Of a stretch of 17,060 bases of DNA, positions 1 through 7,087 are shown piece after piece. Source of the stretch: Chloroflexi bacterium UBA4733 (lineage in GTDB: Bacteria > Chloroflexota > UBA4733). Position 1 is the stretch's first letter, and every line of letters starts with the position of its first letter. Location: NCBI GenBank assembly GCA_002404055.1, contig DHIZ01000059.1, positions 1 through 17,060 of the forward strand, in the 5' to 3' direction. Under the pieces are notes generated by a model, which worked only from the letters and a program-made list of their open reading frames with translations, was not told the DNA's origin and did no database searches. A program made the position numbers and the translations under genes.

Positions 1-893
1 GCGTACTCGCCGCTGACGTTGTAGGCCACCACGGGCACCTGAACTGCGGCGCGGACGCGGCTGATGATGTCCAGGTAGGAAAGCGCCGGCTTGACGATCA
101 GCATGTCGGCGCCCTCCGCCAGGTCCTGCGCCACTTCGCGTAACGCCTCACGGGCGTTGGCAGGGTCCATCTGGTAGCCGCGGCGGTCGCCGAACTGCGG
201 CGCCGATTGCGCGGCTTCGCGGAAGGGGCCGTAGAAGCCGGAGGCGTACTTGACGGCGTAGGACATGATTGGCGTGTTGACGAAGCCGGCAGCGTCGAGC
301 GCACGACGGATCGCCCCCACGCGGCCATCCATCATGTCCGATGGGGCGATGACGTCGGCGCCGGCTGCCGCCTGGCTGACTGCCGTCCGCGCCAGCAACT
401 CCAGGGTTTCGTCGTTAGCAACCTCACCGCCGCGCAGGATGCCGCAGTGGCCGTGGCTGGTGTACTCGCACAGGCAGAGGTCGGCCACCACCAGCAACTC
501 CGGCACCGCCCGCTTGATCGTGCGAATGGCTTGCTGGATGATCCCTTCCTCGGCCCAGGCCCCGCTGCCGATGGCATCCTTGGCGGCAGGCAGCCCGAAG
601 AGCAGGACGCCGGGGATGCCGAGTGCCGCGATGGCTTCAGCCTCGCTGGGCAGGGAGCGCAAAGTCCACTGCGTGACGCCGGGCATTGACGCCACCAGTT
701 GGTCAGCGCCGGTTCCTTCGGTGACGAACAGCGGGTAAATGAAGTCCGCGATGTCCAGCGTTGTCTCGCGCACCAGCGTCCGCAAGACTTCGCCGGTGCG
801 CAGCCGGCGCGGCCGAACGGTGGGAAACAGACCATTTCCGGCCTGATCGTGGGGTTGCGTGGTCACTCGCGGGGCCGCAATAGTCCTGTTCAT
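1..893 (-). CDS. hemB: Delta-aminolevulinic acid dehydratase (porphobilinogen synthase), C-terminus cut by window edge
   Basis: Condenses two 5-aminolevulinate molecules to porphobilinogen, the first common step of tetrapyrrole synthesis, in the cytosol. Reading the minus strand from ATG at 893 gives 297 codons without a stop before the edge; the family is about 325 residues, so roughly the last 30 are missing. The zinc-site motif [13 protein letters not shown] is present (Cys140, Cys142, Cys150). Both Schiff-base lysines are in context: K215 in [14 protein letters not shown] and K268 in [21 protein letters not shown] (residues 184-192) is also typical. The three-cysteine form implies a zinc-dependent rather than magnesium-only enzyme. 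The start overlaps the stop of the upstream infA-like gene as ATGA, suggesting translational coupling and one transcript. An SD-like AGGAGG lies about 7 nt upstream, inside the infA end. Identification is firm; only the 3' end is unseen. Confidence 0.97.
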   Translation of the reverse strand, partial: MNRTIAAPRVTTQPHDQAGNGLFPTVRPRRLRTGEVLRTLVRETTLDIADFIYPLFVTEGTGADQLVASMPGVTQWTLRSLPSEAEAIAALGIPGVLLFGLPAAKDAIGSGAWAEEGIIQQAIRTIKRAVPELLVVADLCLCEYTSHGHCGILRGGEVANDETLELLARTAVSQAAAGADVIAPSDMMDGRVGAIRRALDAAGFVNTPIMSYAVKYASGFYGPFREAAQSAPQFGDRRGYQMDPANAREALREVAQDLAEGADMLIVKPALSYLDIISRVRAAVQVPVVAYNVSGEY

Positions 894-1162
894 ATTTCGC
901 CTCCTGGTTCGGGATCACGGCCCAGAATTCGGCCGCGCGAGAAGTCGTAGGGAGAGAGACGGACGCGCACGCCATCGCCCGGCGTGAGGCGGATCAGGCG
1001 CTTTCGCGCTTCGGGGTCCAGCCCTGCCAGCACGGTGTGCCCGTTGGCAAGCGATATGCGGTAGAGCGCGCTAGGCAACACGGCAGCGACAACGCCTGTA
1101 ACGGTGGTCGCAGGGGTCGGGTGTCGGGTGTCGGGGGCCGGGGAAGACGGGTCGTGGTTCAC
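890..1162 (-). CDS. infA: Translation initiation factor IF-1 (infA-like, N-terminally extended)
   Basis: A 90-residue protein whose last 70 residues read as an S1/OB-fold IF-1. It has the family features VxxVLPxALYRxxLxNGHxVLA, [20 protein letters not shown] and SRGRI. IF-1 binds the 30S A site during initiation. Canonical IF-1 is about 72 residues; this one carries about 18 extra N-terminal residues rich in Pro, Thr and Asp. That extension is encoded by a 7-bp tandem repeat (1116-1136). The start is GTG at 1162 with a purine-rich AAGAGAGA upstream; no ATG or clear internal GTG exists before the conserved domain. Its TGA overlaps the hemB ATG. IF-1 genes usually sit in the ribosomal-protein spc region, so this hemB-linked copy may be the sole relocated gene or a paralogue; the window cannot say which. 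Confidence 0.86.
   Translation of the reverse strand: MNHDPSSPAPDTRHPTPATTVTGVVAAVLPSALYRISLANGHTVLAGLDPEARKRLIRLTPGDGVRVRLSPYDFSRGRILGRDPEPGGEI
1116..1136. repeat. Heptanucleotide tandem repeat (GTCGGGT x3, last unit GTCGGGG) in the infA N-terminus
   Basis: Three consecutive 7-bp units, the third differing at its last base, lie about 26 nt inside the infA-like coding region. They encode part of the Pro/Thr-rich extension absent from ordinary IF-1. Because 7 is not a multiple of 3, gain or loss of one unit would shift the frame between the GTG start and the conserved domain. Confidence 0.8.
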
Positions 1163-1188
1163 GGGCGGTTCTCTCTTATCAAGGTAAG

Positions 1189-1217
1189 ATGATACCAGCG
1201 GGCAAGGTTCGCCCCAA
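1189..1217 (-). promoter_or_regulatory. Candidate sigma70-type promoter for infA-hemB
   Basis: On the minus strand TTGGGG (1212-1217) and TATCAT (1189-1194) are separated by exactly 17 bases. The -10 matches the consensus at five of six positions. The predicted transcript start lies near 1181, leaving a leader of about 20 nt before the GTG at 1162, with room for the AAGAGAGA ribosome site. Inferred from sequence only. Confidence 0.45.
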
Positions 1218-1309
1218 TGGCCGGTTGCCTTACCTGCGCTGGAAGAGCCAGGACGTCGTGAGCAGACATTCCCGAAACTGAGTGATCAGGGGTGCGAAGA
1301 GAGGTGACG

Positions 1310-3007
1310 ATGCCGAATAGTAGCGCCCGTCCGACGCCCCCCGGCCTCCGGCCTCCGGCCTCCGCGAACGTCGCCAGCCAGCTCGGCCCGTATCGCATTG
1401 AGGCACTGCTCGGGCGGGGCGGGATGTCCGCCGTGTATCGGGCCATCCAGACGACGCTGGACCGTCCGGTCGCCTTGAAGCTGTTGCCGCCGGAATTTGC
1501 GAACGATCCAACGTTCATCGCCCGGTTCTTGCAGGAGGCGCGGGCGGCGGCGGCGCTGCAGCATCCGCACATTATCCCGATCTACGACTCGGGTCAGGTC
1601 GACGGCCGCTATTACATCGCTATGCGCTACGTTGACGGCCTGCCCTTGGCGCGCGCCATTCCGGCCGAAGGCTTGCCGGTGCAGCGCGCCGTCCACATTG
1701 TTGAGCAAATCGCCTCCGCTCTCGACTACGCCCACGCGCGGGGTGTCATTCACCGCGACGTCAGCGCCGGCAACGTCATGCTGGAGGCGGGCGACCGTGT
1801 GACCCTCATGGACTTTGGTATCGCCCAAGCTCGTCAGGGCAGCCGGCTCACTCGCGCCGGCGTTGCCGTCGGCACCCTGGAGTACCTGTCGCCGGAGCAG
1901 GCGCGTGGTGAGGTAGCCACCCCGCAGTCCGACATCTATTCCCTGGGTGTGCTGACCTACGAGCTCATGAGCGGCAAACTGCCCTTTGCCGCCGCCGATG
2001 ACCGCGGCCTCCTGCTCCTGCACCTCAACGCTCCGCCACCCTCGATCCGCCGGCTGCGTCCCGAAATCCCGCCGGGGATCGATGCTGCCATCCAGCGGTG
2101 CCTGGTGAAGGATCCGGCATCCCGTTTCCTCAGTGCAGCGGCCTTCGTGACGGCGCTCAACGCTGCCCTGGCGGACAGCCGGCGGCGGACCGCCGTCATT
2201 GCGCCTCCCGGGGGACTACCGCCCGGCACCGCGCCGCCGGTGCGCTGCGCAGCCGCTGCGCCACCGAAGCAGGCGGCAGCGGCCGGGGCGGTATCGCCGC
2301 GTGCAGCATCGCCGGCACGCCCCAGGCTCGTTCGCCGTCGGCGGTTGCCGCGCTGGGTGTTGTTGGCGCCCTTGCTCCTGTTCCTCGCGGTGGCTGGCGT
2401 TGCCTATGCCCAGCGTGGGGCGCAACTCGGCCAGTCGCCGGGCCTCGTCCGTTCAGTGGAGCGGACGCTCACTTCACGGGCTGCGGCGATTGCCTCCTCT
2501 ACGGCTTTGCACAGCAACGCCAGTGTCGCCGCTCAACCAACGGCGACAGCGATCCCGCCCGCGGCCACAGCGGTCCCCACCGCAGCACCCGTTCACCCGG
2601 CGCTACCTCAGGACGCGGTCCAGGGCTTCTACGTCGCGCTGAACAGGGCCTTGCAGAATGGCCATGACGCTGCCGGCATGGCCGCCGCCTACGCCTACCT
2701 CAGCCCCACCGCGCAGTTCCAACTGCCGTTCGCCGACTTTCAAAGGCAGTACGTCGCTGACACCAGCCTGGCCTGGTCCTGGCGTCCGCCGCTCTATGCC
2801 GCCGACCAGAAGAGCGCCAACGTCGCCGTTGGCCTGACAGAGTACCGCAATGGCGGCAATGCCACCTCTAGCTTTGCCTGGGTTACCGTCACCGATGGCG
2901 CTAATGGTTGGCATCTTGATCACCTGGCGGCAACATCCAGCGCGGCGCCACTGATCCCTGCCTCTAACGCTGGGAACGGACACGGGAAGGGGCACAAGGG
3001 GGATTAG
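1310..3007 (+). CDS. Transmembrane serine/threonine protein kinase (PknB-like) with extracytoplasmic domain
   Basis: Hanks-type kinase of 565 residues. Kinase domain about 28-287: glycine loop LGRGGMSAVY (34-43), ATP lysine K57 (VALKLL), helix-C E76, catalytic loop HRDVSAGN (148-155), DFG 168-170, and SPE 194-196 replacing APE. The usual HRDxKPxN lysine is serine and the proline is alanine; HRDVSPxN variants occur in other bacterial kinases, so activity is not excluded. An Ala/Pro juxtamembrane linker leads to a single membrane helix at about 349-367 after an Arg cluster. An Ala/Thr/Pro stalk and a roughly 120-residue outer domain resembling NTF2-like folds follow; the protein ends in a Gly/His/Lys tail. 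There are no PASTA repeats. ATG at 1310 was chosen over GTG at 1292 because AGAGAGG lies just upstream of it. The ligand is unknown; it would phosphorylate cytoplasmic targets. Confidence 0.93.
   Translation: MPNSSARPTPPGLRPPASANVASQLGPYRIEALLGRGGMSAVYRAIQTTLDRPVALKLLPPEFANDPTFIARFLQEARAAAALQHPHIIPIYDSGQVDGRYYIAMRYVDGLPLARAIPAEGLPVQRAVHIVEQIASALDYAHARGVIHRDVSAGNVMLEAGDRVTLMDFGIAQARQGSRLTRAGVAVGTLEYLSPEQARGEVATPQSDIYSLGVLTYELMSGKLPFAAADDRGLLLLHLNAPPPSIRRLRPEIPPGIDAAIQRCLVKDPASRFLSAAAFVTALNAALADSRRRTAVIAPPGGLPPGTAPPVRCAAAAPPKQAAAAGAVSPRAASPARPRLVRRRRLPRWVLLAPLLLFLAVAGVAYAQRGAQLGQSPGLVRSVERTLTSRAAAIASSTALHSNASVAAQPTATAIPPAATAVPTAAPVHPALPQDAVQGFYVALNRALQNGHDAAGMAAAYAYLSPTAQFQLPFADFQRQYVADTSLAWSWRPPLYAADQKSANVAVGLTEYRNGGNATSSFAWVTVTDGANGWHLDHLAATSSAAPLIPASNAGNGHGKGHKGD
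1343..1363. repeat. Heptanucleotide tandem repeat (GGCCTCC x3) in the kinase N-terminus
   Basis: Three perfect tandem copies of GGCCTCC lie 33 nt after the kinase ATG and before the kinase domain, encoding part of a Pro-rich leader (PGLRPPAS). Three units span 21 bp and keep frame; adding or losing one would break it. It mirrors the heptamer repeat in the divergently transcribed infA gene. Confidence 0.85.
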
Positions 3008-3022
3008 GTACCGTTCGTGAGT

Positions 3023-3142
3023 AGAGGGCTGGCGACTAAAGTCGCGCCTAATGCCAGCGAAGTCCGCCTGCGCGGACTCGTTCTCAGCCCGCGAAGGCGG
3101 GCTTTGCTCGTTTGTAGGCGCGACTTTAGTCGCCAGCCCTCT
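3023..3142. repeat. 120-nt inverted-repeat element with two inner hairpins (REP/MITE-like, possible bidirectional terminator)
   Basis: The outer arms 3023-3050 and 3115-3142 are a perfect 28-bp inverted repeat containing GGCGACTAAAGTCGC and its complement. Inside are two further perfect hairpins: AGTCCGC/GCGGACT (3061-3067 with 3072-3078) and AGCCCGC/GCGGGCT (3086-3092 with 3097-3103). Each has a 7-bp stem and a 4-nt loop. Folded, this is a three-way junction. It fills the space between the kinase stop (3007) and the end of the convergent acetyltransferase gene (3169), with no coding content. Its symmetry suits a terminator read from either side, but there is no clear U-tract and the length suggests an interspersed palindromic element. 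Confidence 0.9.
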
Positions 3143-3168
3143 CTGGCCCTGTCCCTTCCCCCTGTCCC

Positions 3169-4506
3169 TCAATCCAAACTCAGCACCTGCGAGTGGGCCA
3201 ACGGGAAAAGCACGCGCAGCAACGGCTCGGCGTCGTCGTGGAACCAGACATCCGGGTAGGCGCTGCGGAGGCTGTCCATGTCACGATAGCCCAGCAGGAG
3301 TTGCATGAAGACAAGGGGCGGGAAGGCGGCATTGTCATGCGGCTCACGTACCGGTGGTTGCCAATCCTCCGCCAGGGTCAGCTTGCCAGCGGCAAAAACG
3401 AGGTGCAGACCGCCGCGATAGAAGTTCAGGCGCAACTCGCCGCTGTAGCCTGCTACCACCGAAGCCGCCAGGCGCTGTTCCAGCACAGGACGGATGCGGA
3501 GGATGAAGCGGGGCAGGTTGGCAATACGCACGTACCAGGCGTAGGGTGACCAGCGGCGCGGCAGGAGATTGCCTCCTACCGCGCCGTACCAGGGGTGGGC
3601 GCTGCCCAGGGCAAACCCGACGCCGGTCGGTGGATCGAGTGGTTTGGCGGTGCGTAATGTCGGCGCCAGGTCGCGCAGTACACGGAGCAGCGGCAGCGCG
3701 ACAGCGTGCATGGCGACGCCGGGCTTCACCTCTATTTGTCGCGCCACAATGGTCGACTGATTACGGATCGGCGCCAGCACGACATAGCCGGCGGGCGTCC
3801 CGATCGTGTCCACGATCGTCTGCACGAGCCAGTCGTTGTCCGACGCGACGGGCGCCAGGACCTTGGCGCGCCAGTTCGCCGGCGAAATGACGCAGGAGAT
3901 CAGCGAGCGGGCCTGTGCTCGCTGGTACAACTCAGCGATGAAAGGTACGTCGGCATCGCCTGTCGGGCGCAGATGGTACGCCTCCGTTGTGCCCGGCAGG
4001 GCGGCCGGAATATCCGTGAAATAGGTGGTGCGGCCGCCGCCCAGTTCCAGGGCGTACTCGTAGCCGAACTGGCGATAGAAGTAGCGTATGCCGGTGATCC
4101 CCTGGGCGAGGTCGCCACGCGCGTCGCTGCGGGCGTGTAAGACCCCAAAGCTGGCACGGATCAGGCCGCGCTTGCGGTAGGCCGGGTCGGTGGCCACCAG
4201 TTCCGGCCGTCCGACAGGGAAGGCCACGTCGCCGAACTGCCAGGTCTGCCGCAGCAGGCAGGAGCAGGCGACGATCTTCCTGGCGCGCGTGTCCTCAACG
4301 ACAGCGAAATCCTGCGACGTCATGAGCGGGTGGCTGCCGCTCAGGAGCTGGCGGGTATAGGCGTTCATCTGCTCCCCGGCCGGGTCTTCGTCGGCGTCGC
4401 GGAAGACGGCGCAAGTCAGGGCAACGATGGCCTCGGTGTCGGTCCGTTGGGACCAACGCAAGACCAGGCCGTCGCCGAGGTCGCGGGGCGTGCCGTCGTC
4501 AGGCAT
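3169..4506 (-). CDS. GNAT-family N-acetyltransferase, Eis-like with C-terminal SCP2-type domain
   Basis: A 445-residue protein with the Eis-family layout: an N-terminal GNAT domain (about 10-150), a second GNAT-like segment, and a C-terminal sterol-carrier-like domain (about 335-445). The acetyl-CoA loop is seen at VATDPAYRKRGLIRASF (104-120). The C-terminal block beginning MQLLLGYRDMDSLRSAYPDV and ending LSLD is typical; in Eis the terminal carboxylate acts in catalysis. Known family members acetylate amines such as aminoglycosides, peptides or protein lysines; the substrate here is unknown. ATG at 4506 is preferred over GTG at 4524 because AGGGAGG sits 4-5 nt upstream. It is divergent from the MFS gene across 95 bp and convergent with the kinase across the 120-nt palindrome. 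Confidence 0.88.
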   Translation of the reverse strand: MPDDGTPRDLGDGLVLRWSQRTDTEAIVALTCAVFRDADEDPAGEQMNAYTRQLLSGSHPLMTSQDFAVVEDTRARKIVACSCLLRQTWQFGDVAFPVGRPELVATDPAYRKRGLIRASFGVLHARSDARGDLAQGITGIRYFYRQFGYEYALELGGGRTTYFTDIPAALPGTTEAYHLRPTGDADVPFIAELYQRAQARSLISCVISPANWRAKVLAPVASDNDWLVQTIVDTIGTPAGYVVLAPIRNQSTIVARQIEVKPGVAMHAVALPLLRVLRDLAPTLRTAKPLDPPTGVGFALGSAHPWYGAVGGNLLPRRWSPYAWYVRIANLPRFILRIRPVLEQRLAASVVAGYSGELRLNFYRGGLHLVFAAGKLTLAEDWQPPVREPHDNAAFPPLVFMQLLLGYRDMDSLRSAYPDVWFHDDAEPLLRVLFPLAHSQVLSLD

Positions 4507-4601
4507 ATGACCTCCCTGGTACACCCACGTGCGCTTCCGGGCAAGCAGCGTATCATACAGGACCGCTTTGGCGGCCTATTGCGATAGCAGACGAGGATGC
4601 T

Positions 4602-5864
4602 GTGCAGCGCGTGCTCCGGCGATTAGGCCTCGCCTGGTCCGACGTGCTCTGGCCCCGCCGGAGCGTCAACGTCGAGCGTGACAACATCCTGTTGCTGTAC
4701 CACGACGTGCTGTGGTCCAGCCTGTTGAGCGGTGTCATCAACACCTTCCTCGCCGTGTTTCTGTTGCGCCTCGGCGGCAGTGCCTTCCAGGTCGGCTTGC
4801 TGGTGTCGCTACCGGCGCTGGGCGGTACCTTCCTGTCGCTGCGGGCGGCGCGCTACGTCAACCGGCACCGGCGCAACCTGAAGATCGTCATCATTCCATC
4901 GCTGCTCTTCCGCCTCGGCTACCCGCTGCTGGCCATTGTGCCGCTGTTGCCGCTTGCCGTCCGGACCTGGTCCTACGTCGGCATCATTGCCGTCTCTTCG
5001 ATTCCGACGATTATCAGCAATATCGCCTTGACCTCGCAGATTGGCGACATGGTGCGTGTCGATCGCCGGGCCAACGTCTTGAGTGTTCGCAACATGCTGA
5101 GCGGCGTCGGCGCGACGCTGGCGGCCTTGGTCGGCGGCTGGCTGCTGTCGCTGCTGCCCTTCCCCGGCAACTACCAGTTTGTCTTCGTGGCCGCGTTCCT
5201 GCTCTCCCTGATCGGCCTCTATCACCGCAACCGGCTGATCTTGCCGAAGGGCGATGACAAAAATGCGCCGGTGCTGGCGAGCGTGCCGGCGCTCACGGTG
5301 TTGCATCGGCCCGTCTTCCGGCGCTTCTGCTTCGGTCTGGCGATCTTCCTCTCCGGCCTGTACCTGCCGACCGCCCTCTTCTCGATCTACCTGGTGCGCA
5401 CGCTCCAGGCTAGCGACCGGGCAGTCGGCATCGTTGGAACCGTGGCGGGCCTCGCGGCGACGCTAGCCTATCCCGTCTGGGGGCGGTTGTTGGGCCGCGG
5501 GCGTTTGCGCCGCATCTTGCCCCTTGCCGTGGCCGGTTGGGGACTCTTCCCCGCCTTCGTGGCCCTGGCGCCGAGTGTCGTTACCTATGCCCTGGCGGCG
5601 ATCTACGGCAACTTGTTCGGCGCCGGCGTCACCACCGCCGTCACCCAGGCGCTGATCGAGATGGGGCCACCGCACGAGCGGCCGACCCGCGTTGCCGTCT
5701 ACAACACGCTGGCAGGCATCGCGGCGGTGACACTGCCGCTGCTGGGCACCCTGCTGTATACCGTCATCGGCATCCACGCCGTCCTGTTGCTGGCTGCGGC
5801 GCTGCGGCTGGCTGGAGCGGCAATGTACGCCAGCATGCCCGCCTGGCGCGCCGACGAAGCGTAG
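4602..5864 (+). CDS. Major facilitator superfamily (MFS) transporter, substrate unknown
   Basis: A 420-residue integral membrane protein with about twelve hydrophobic helices in two halves, of normal MFS length. The first helix follows a short basic N-terminus (from about residue 36, SSLLSGVINTFLAVFLLRLG). A charged cytoplasmic loop (ARYVNRHRRNLK) follows helix 2, the usual motif-A position. A longer central loop with basic and acidic residues (about 205-230, YHRNRLILPKGDDKN) separates the halves. The start is GTG at 4602 with GAGG 5-9 nt upstream; the first residues MQRVLRRLGLAW are basic. It is divergent from the Eis-like acetyltransferase and 81 bp ahead of a lactonase in the same direction, so the latter pair may be co-transcribed. 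No residue seen fixes the substrate; drug/metabolite efflux or sugar-type transport are both possible. Confidence 0.9.
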   Translation: MQRVLRRLGLAWSDVLWPRRSVNVERDNILLLYHDVLWSSLLSGVINTFLAVFLLRLGGSAFQVGLLVSLPALGGTFLSLRAARYVNRHRRNLKIVIIPSLLFRLGYPLLAIVPLLPLAVRTWSYVGIIAVSSIPTIISNIALTSQIGDMVRVDRRANVLSVRNMLSGVGATLAALVGGWLLSLLPFPGNYQFVFVAAFLLSLIGLYHRNRLILPKGDDKNAPVLASVPALTVLHRPVFRRFCFGLAIFLSGLYLPTALFSIYLVRTLQASDRAVGIVGTVAGLAATLAYPVWGRLLGRGRLRRILPLAVAGWGLFPAFVALAPSVVTYALAAIYGNLFGAGVTTAVTQALIEMGPPHERPTRVAVYNTLAGIAAVTLPLLGTLLYTVIGIHAVLLLAAALRLAGAAMYASMPAWRADEA

Positions 5865-5945
5865 CTGTGGCGACACAGGGCCATGCTGTACCATATCCAG
5901 CGCCGCGATGGCGCGGCTTGTACCTGCAGGACGGAGCATACACCA

Positions 5946-7055
5946 ATGGCAACACATGAACCAGCGAGCATCCTCGCCTTTATCGGCACGTACACCACAC
6001 TCGAGACGTTTGTCCATGGCAAGGCCAAAGGAATCGTCACCCTGCGCCTGGACATGGCTACCGGCGCCTTCAGCGAAGTTGCCGTCACCGAGGGCGGCAT
6101 AAACCCGTCCTACCTGGCGCTCCACCCTTCCCGTCGCTACCTCTACGCCGTCAACGAGCTCTACACCGAGGAAGGCGGCGGGCTGAGCGCCTTCGCCATC
6201 AACGCGGAGACCGGGGCGCTGACGCTGCTCAACCGGCAGCCCTCCCACGGGGGCGCCCCGTGCCATATTGTGGTGGACAATGCCGGCCGTTACCTCCTGG
6301 CGACGAACTACCAGACGGGCAGTGTATCGGTGACGCCGATCACTGAGGATGGGCGCCTCGGCGCCGCGACGGAGGTGATTCAGCACGTCGGTTCCAGCGT
6401 CAACCCCCATCGGCAGCAGGGGCCACACGCGCACTCCATCAATCTCGACTCGACCAACCGCTTCGCCCTCGTCTGTGACTTCGGCATGGACAAAGTGCTT
6501 GTGTATCGCTATGATGCGGAACGCGGCAAGCTGACGCCGCATGACAAGCCGTGGGCGGAGAGCCGCGCCGGCGCCGGGCCGCGCCACCTGACCATTCACC
6601 CCTCGGGCCGCTGGGTCTACGTGATCAACGAGCTGGACCTCACGGTAGACGCTTTCGCTTTCGATGGCGCGGTAGGTACACTCCGCCACGTGCAGCGCGT
6701 CCCCACCGTCCCCGACGGCGTGATCGGCTCCCGCAGCACGGCCGACATCCACTGTACGCCTTCGGGCAAGTTCGTGTACGGCTCCAACCGTGGCCACGAC
6801 AGCATCGCTGCCTTCGCCGTGGATGAGGCAACAGGCCACCTGACGGCGCTTGGCCAGACGCCGACGCAAGGCCGCACGCCGCGCAACTTCGCCATTGACC
6901 GCACGGGGACCTGGCTCTTCGCCGCTAACCAGGACAGCGACACCATCGTCACGTTCCGCCTTGATCCGGAGACCGGCGCCCTTGAGGCGGCGGGGCCAAT
7001 CGCCAACATCCCAACGCCCGTCTGCGTGTGTTTGATGGAGCAAGCGCCCCTGTAG
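5946..7055 (+). CDS. Lactonase-family beta-propeller protein (6-phosphogluconolactonase-like)
   Basis: A 369-residue member of the YbhE/lactonase family (seven-bladed propeller; the family also includes cycloisomerases). It shows repeated blade signatures such as NPSYLALHPSRRYLYAVNE, GAPCHIVVDNAGRYLLATNY, GPRHLTIHPSGRWVYVINE and DIHCTPSGKFVYGSNRGHD. Members hydrolyse 6-phosphoglucono-delta-lactone in the oxidative pentose phosphate route, though many are uncharacterised. ATG at 5946 is chosen over the upstream in-frame ATG at 5883: the protein then begins MATHEPASILAFIGTYT, where GTYT is the family's usual first strand, and GGAG lies 9 nt upstream. There is no signal peptide, so it is cytosolic. 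It lies 81 bp after the MFS gene and converges on the L,D-transpeptidase gene with a 31-bp gap. No zwf or gnd is in the window to confirm the pathway. Confidence 0.9.
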   Translation: MATHEPASILAFIGTYTTLETFVHGKAKGIVTLRLDMATGAFSEVAVTEGGINPSYLALHPSRRYLYAVNELYTEEGGGLSAFAINAETGALTLLNRQPSHGGAPCHIVVDNAGRYLLATNYQTGSVSVTPITEDGRLGAATEVIQHVGSSVNPHRQQGPHAHSINLDSTNRFALVCDFGMDKVLVYRYDAERGKLTPHDKPWAESRAGAGPRHLTIHPSGRWVYVINELDLTVDAFAFDGAVGTLRHVQRVPTVPDGVIGSRSTADIHCTPSGKFVYGSNRGHDSIAAFAVDEATGHLTALGQTPTQGRTPRNFAIDRTGTWLFAANQDSDTIVTFRLDPETGALEAAGPIANIPTPVCVCLMEQAPL

Positions 7056-7072
7056 CGGGGATGACTTGTTCT

Positions 7073-7087
7073 GAACCGTATTGGTTC
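7073..7087. terminator. Short hairpin between convergent lactonase and L,D-transpeptidase genes
   Basis: GAACC (7073-7077) pairs with GGTTC (7083-7087) around a 5-nt loop in the 31-bp gap between convergent genes; a second small stem CCCC/GGGG spans the lactonase stop. Both are short and lack a T-run, so a terminator role is only possible. Confidence 0.25.

Noticed and set aside
4507..4601. TATCAT/TATGAT boxes in the acetyltransferase-MFS divergent region
   Set aside because: A -10-like sequence is readable on both strands near 4551-4557, but no -35 at suitable spacing was found for either direction.
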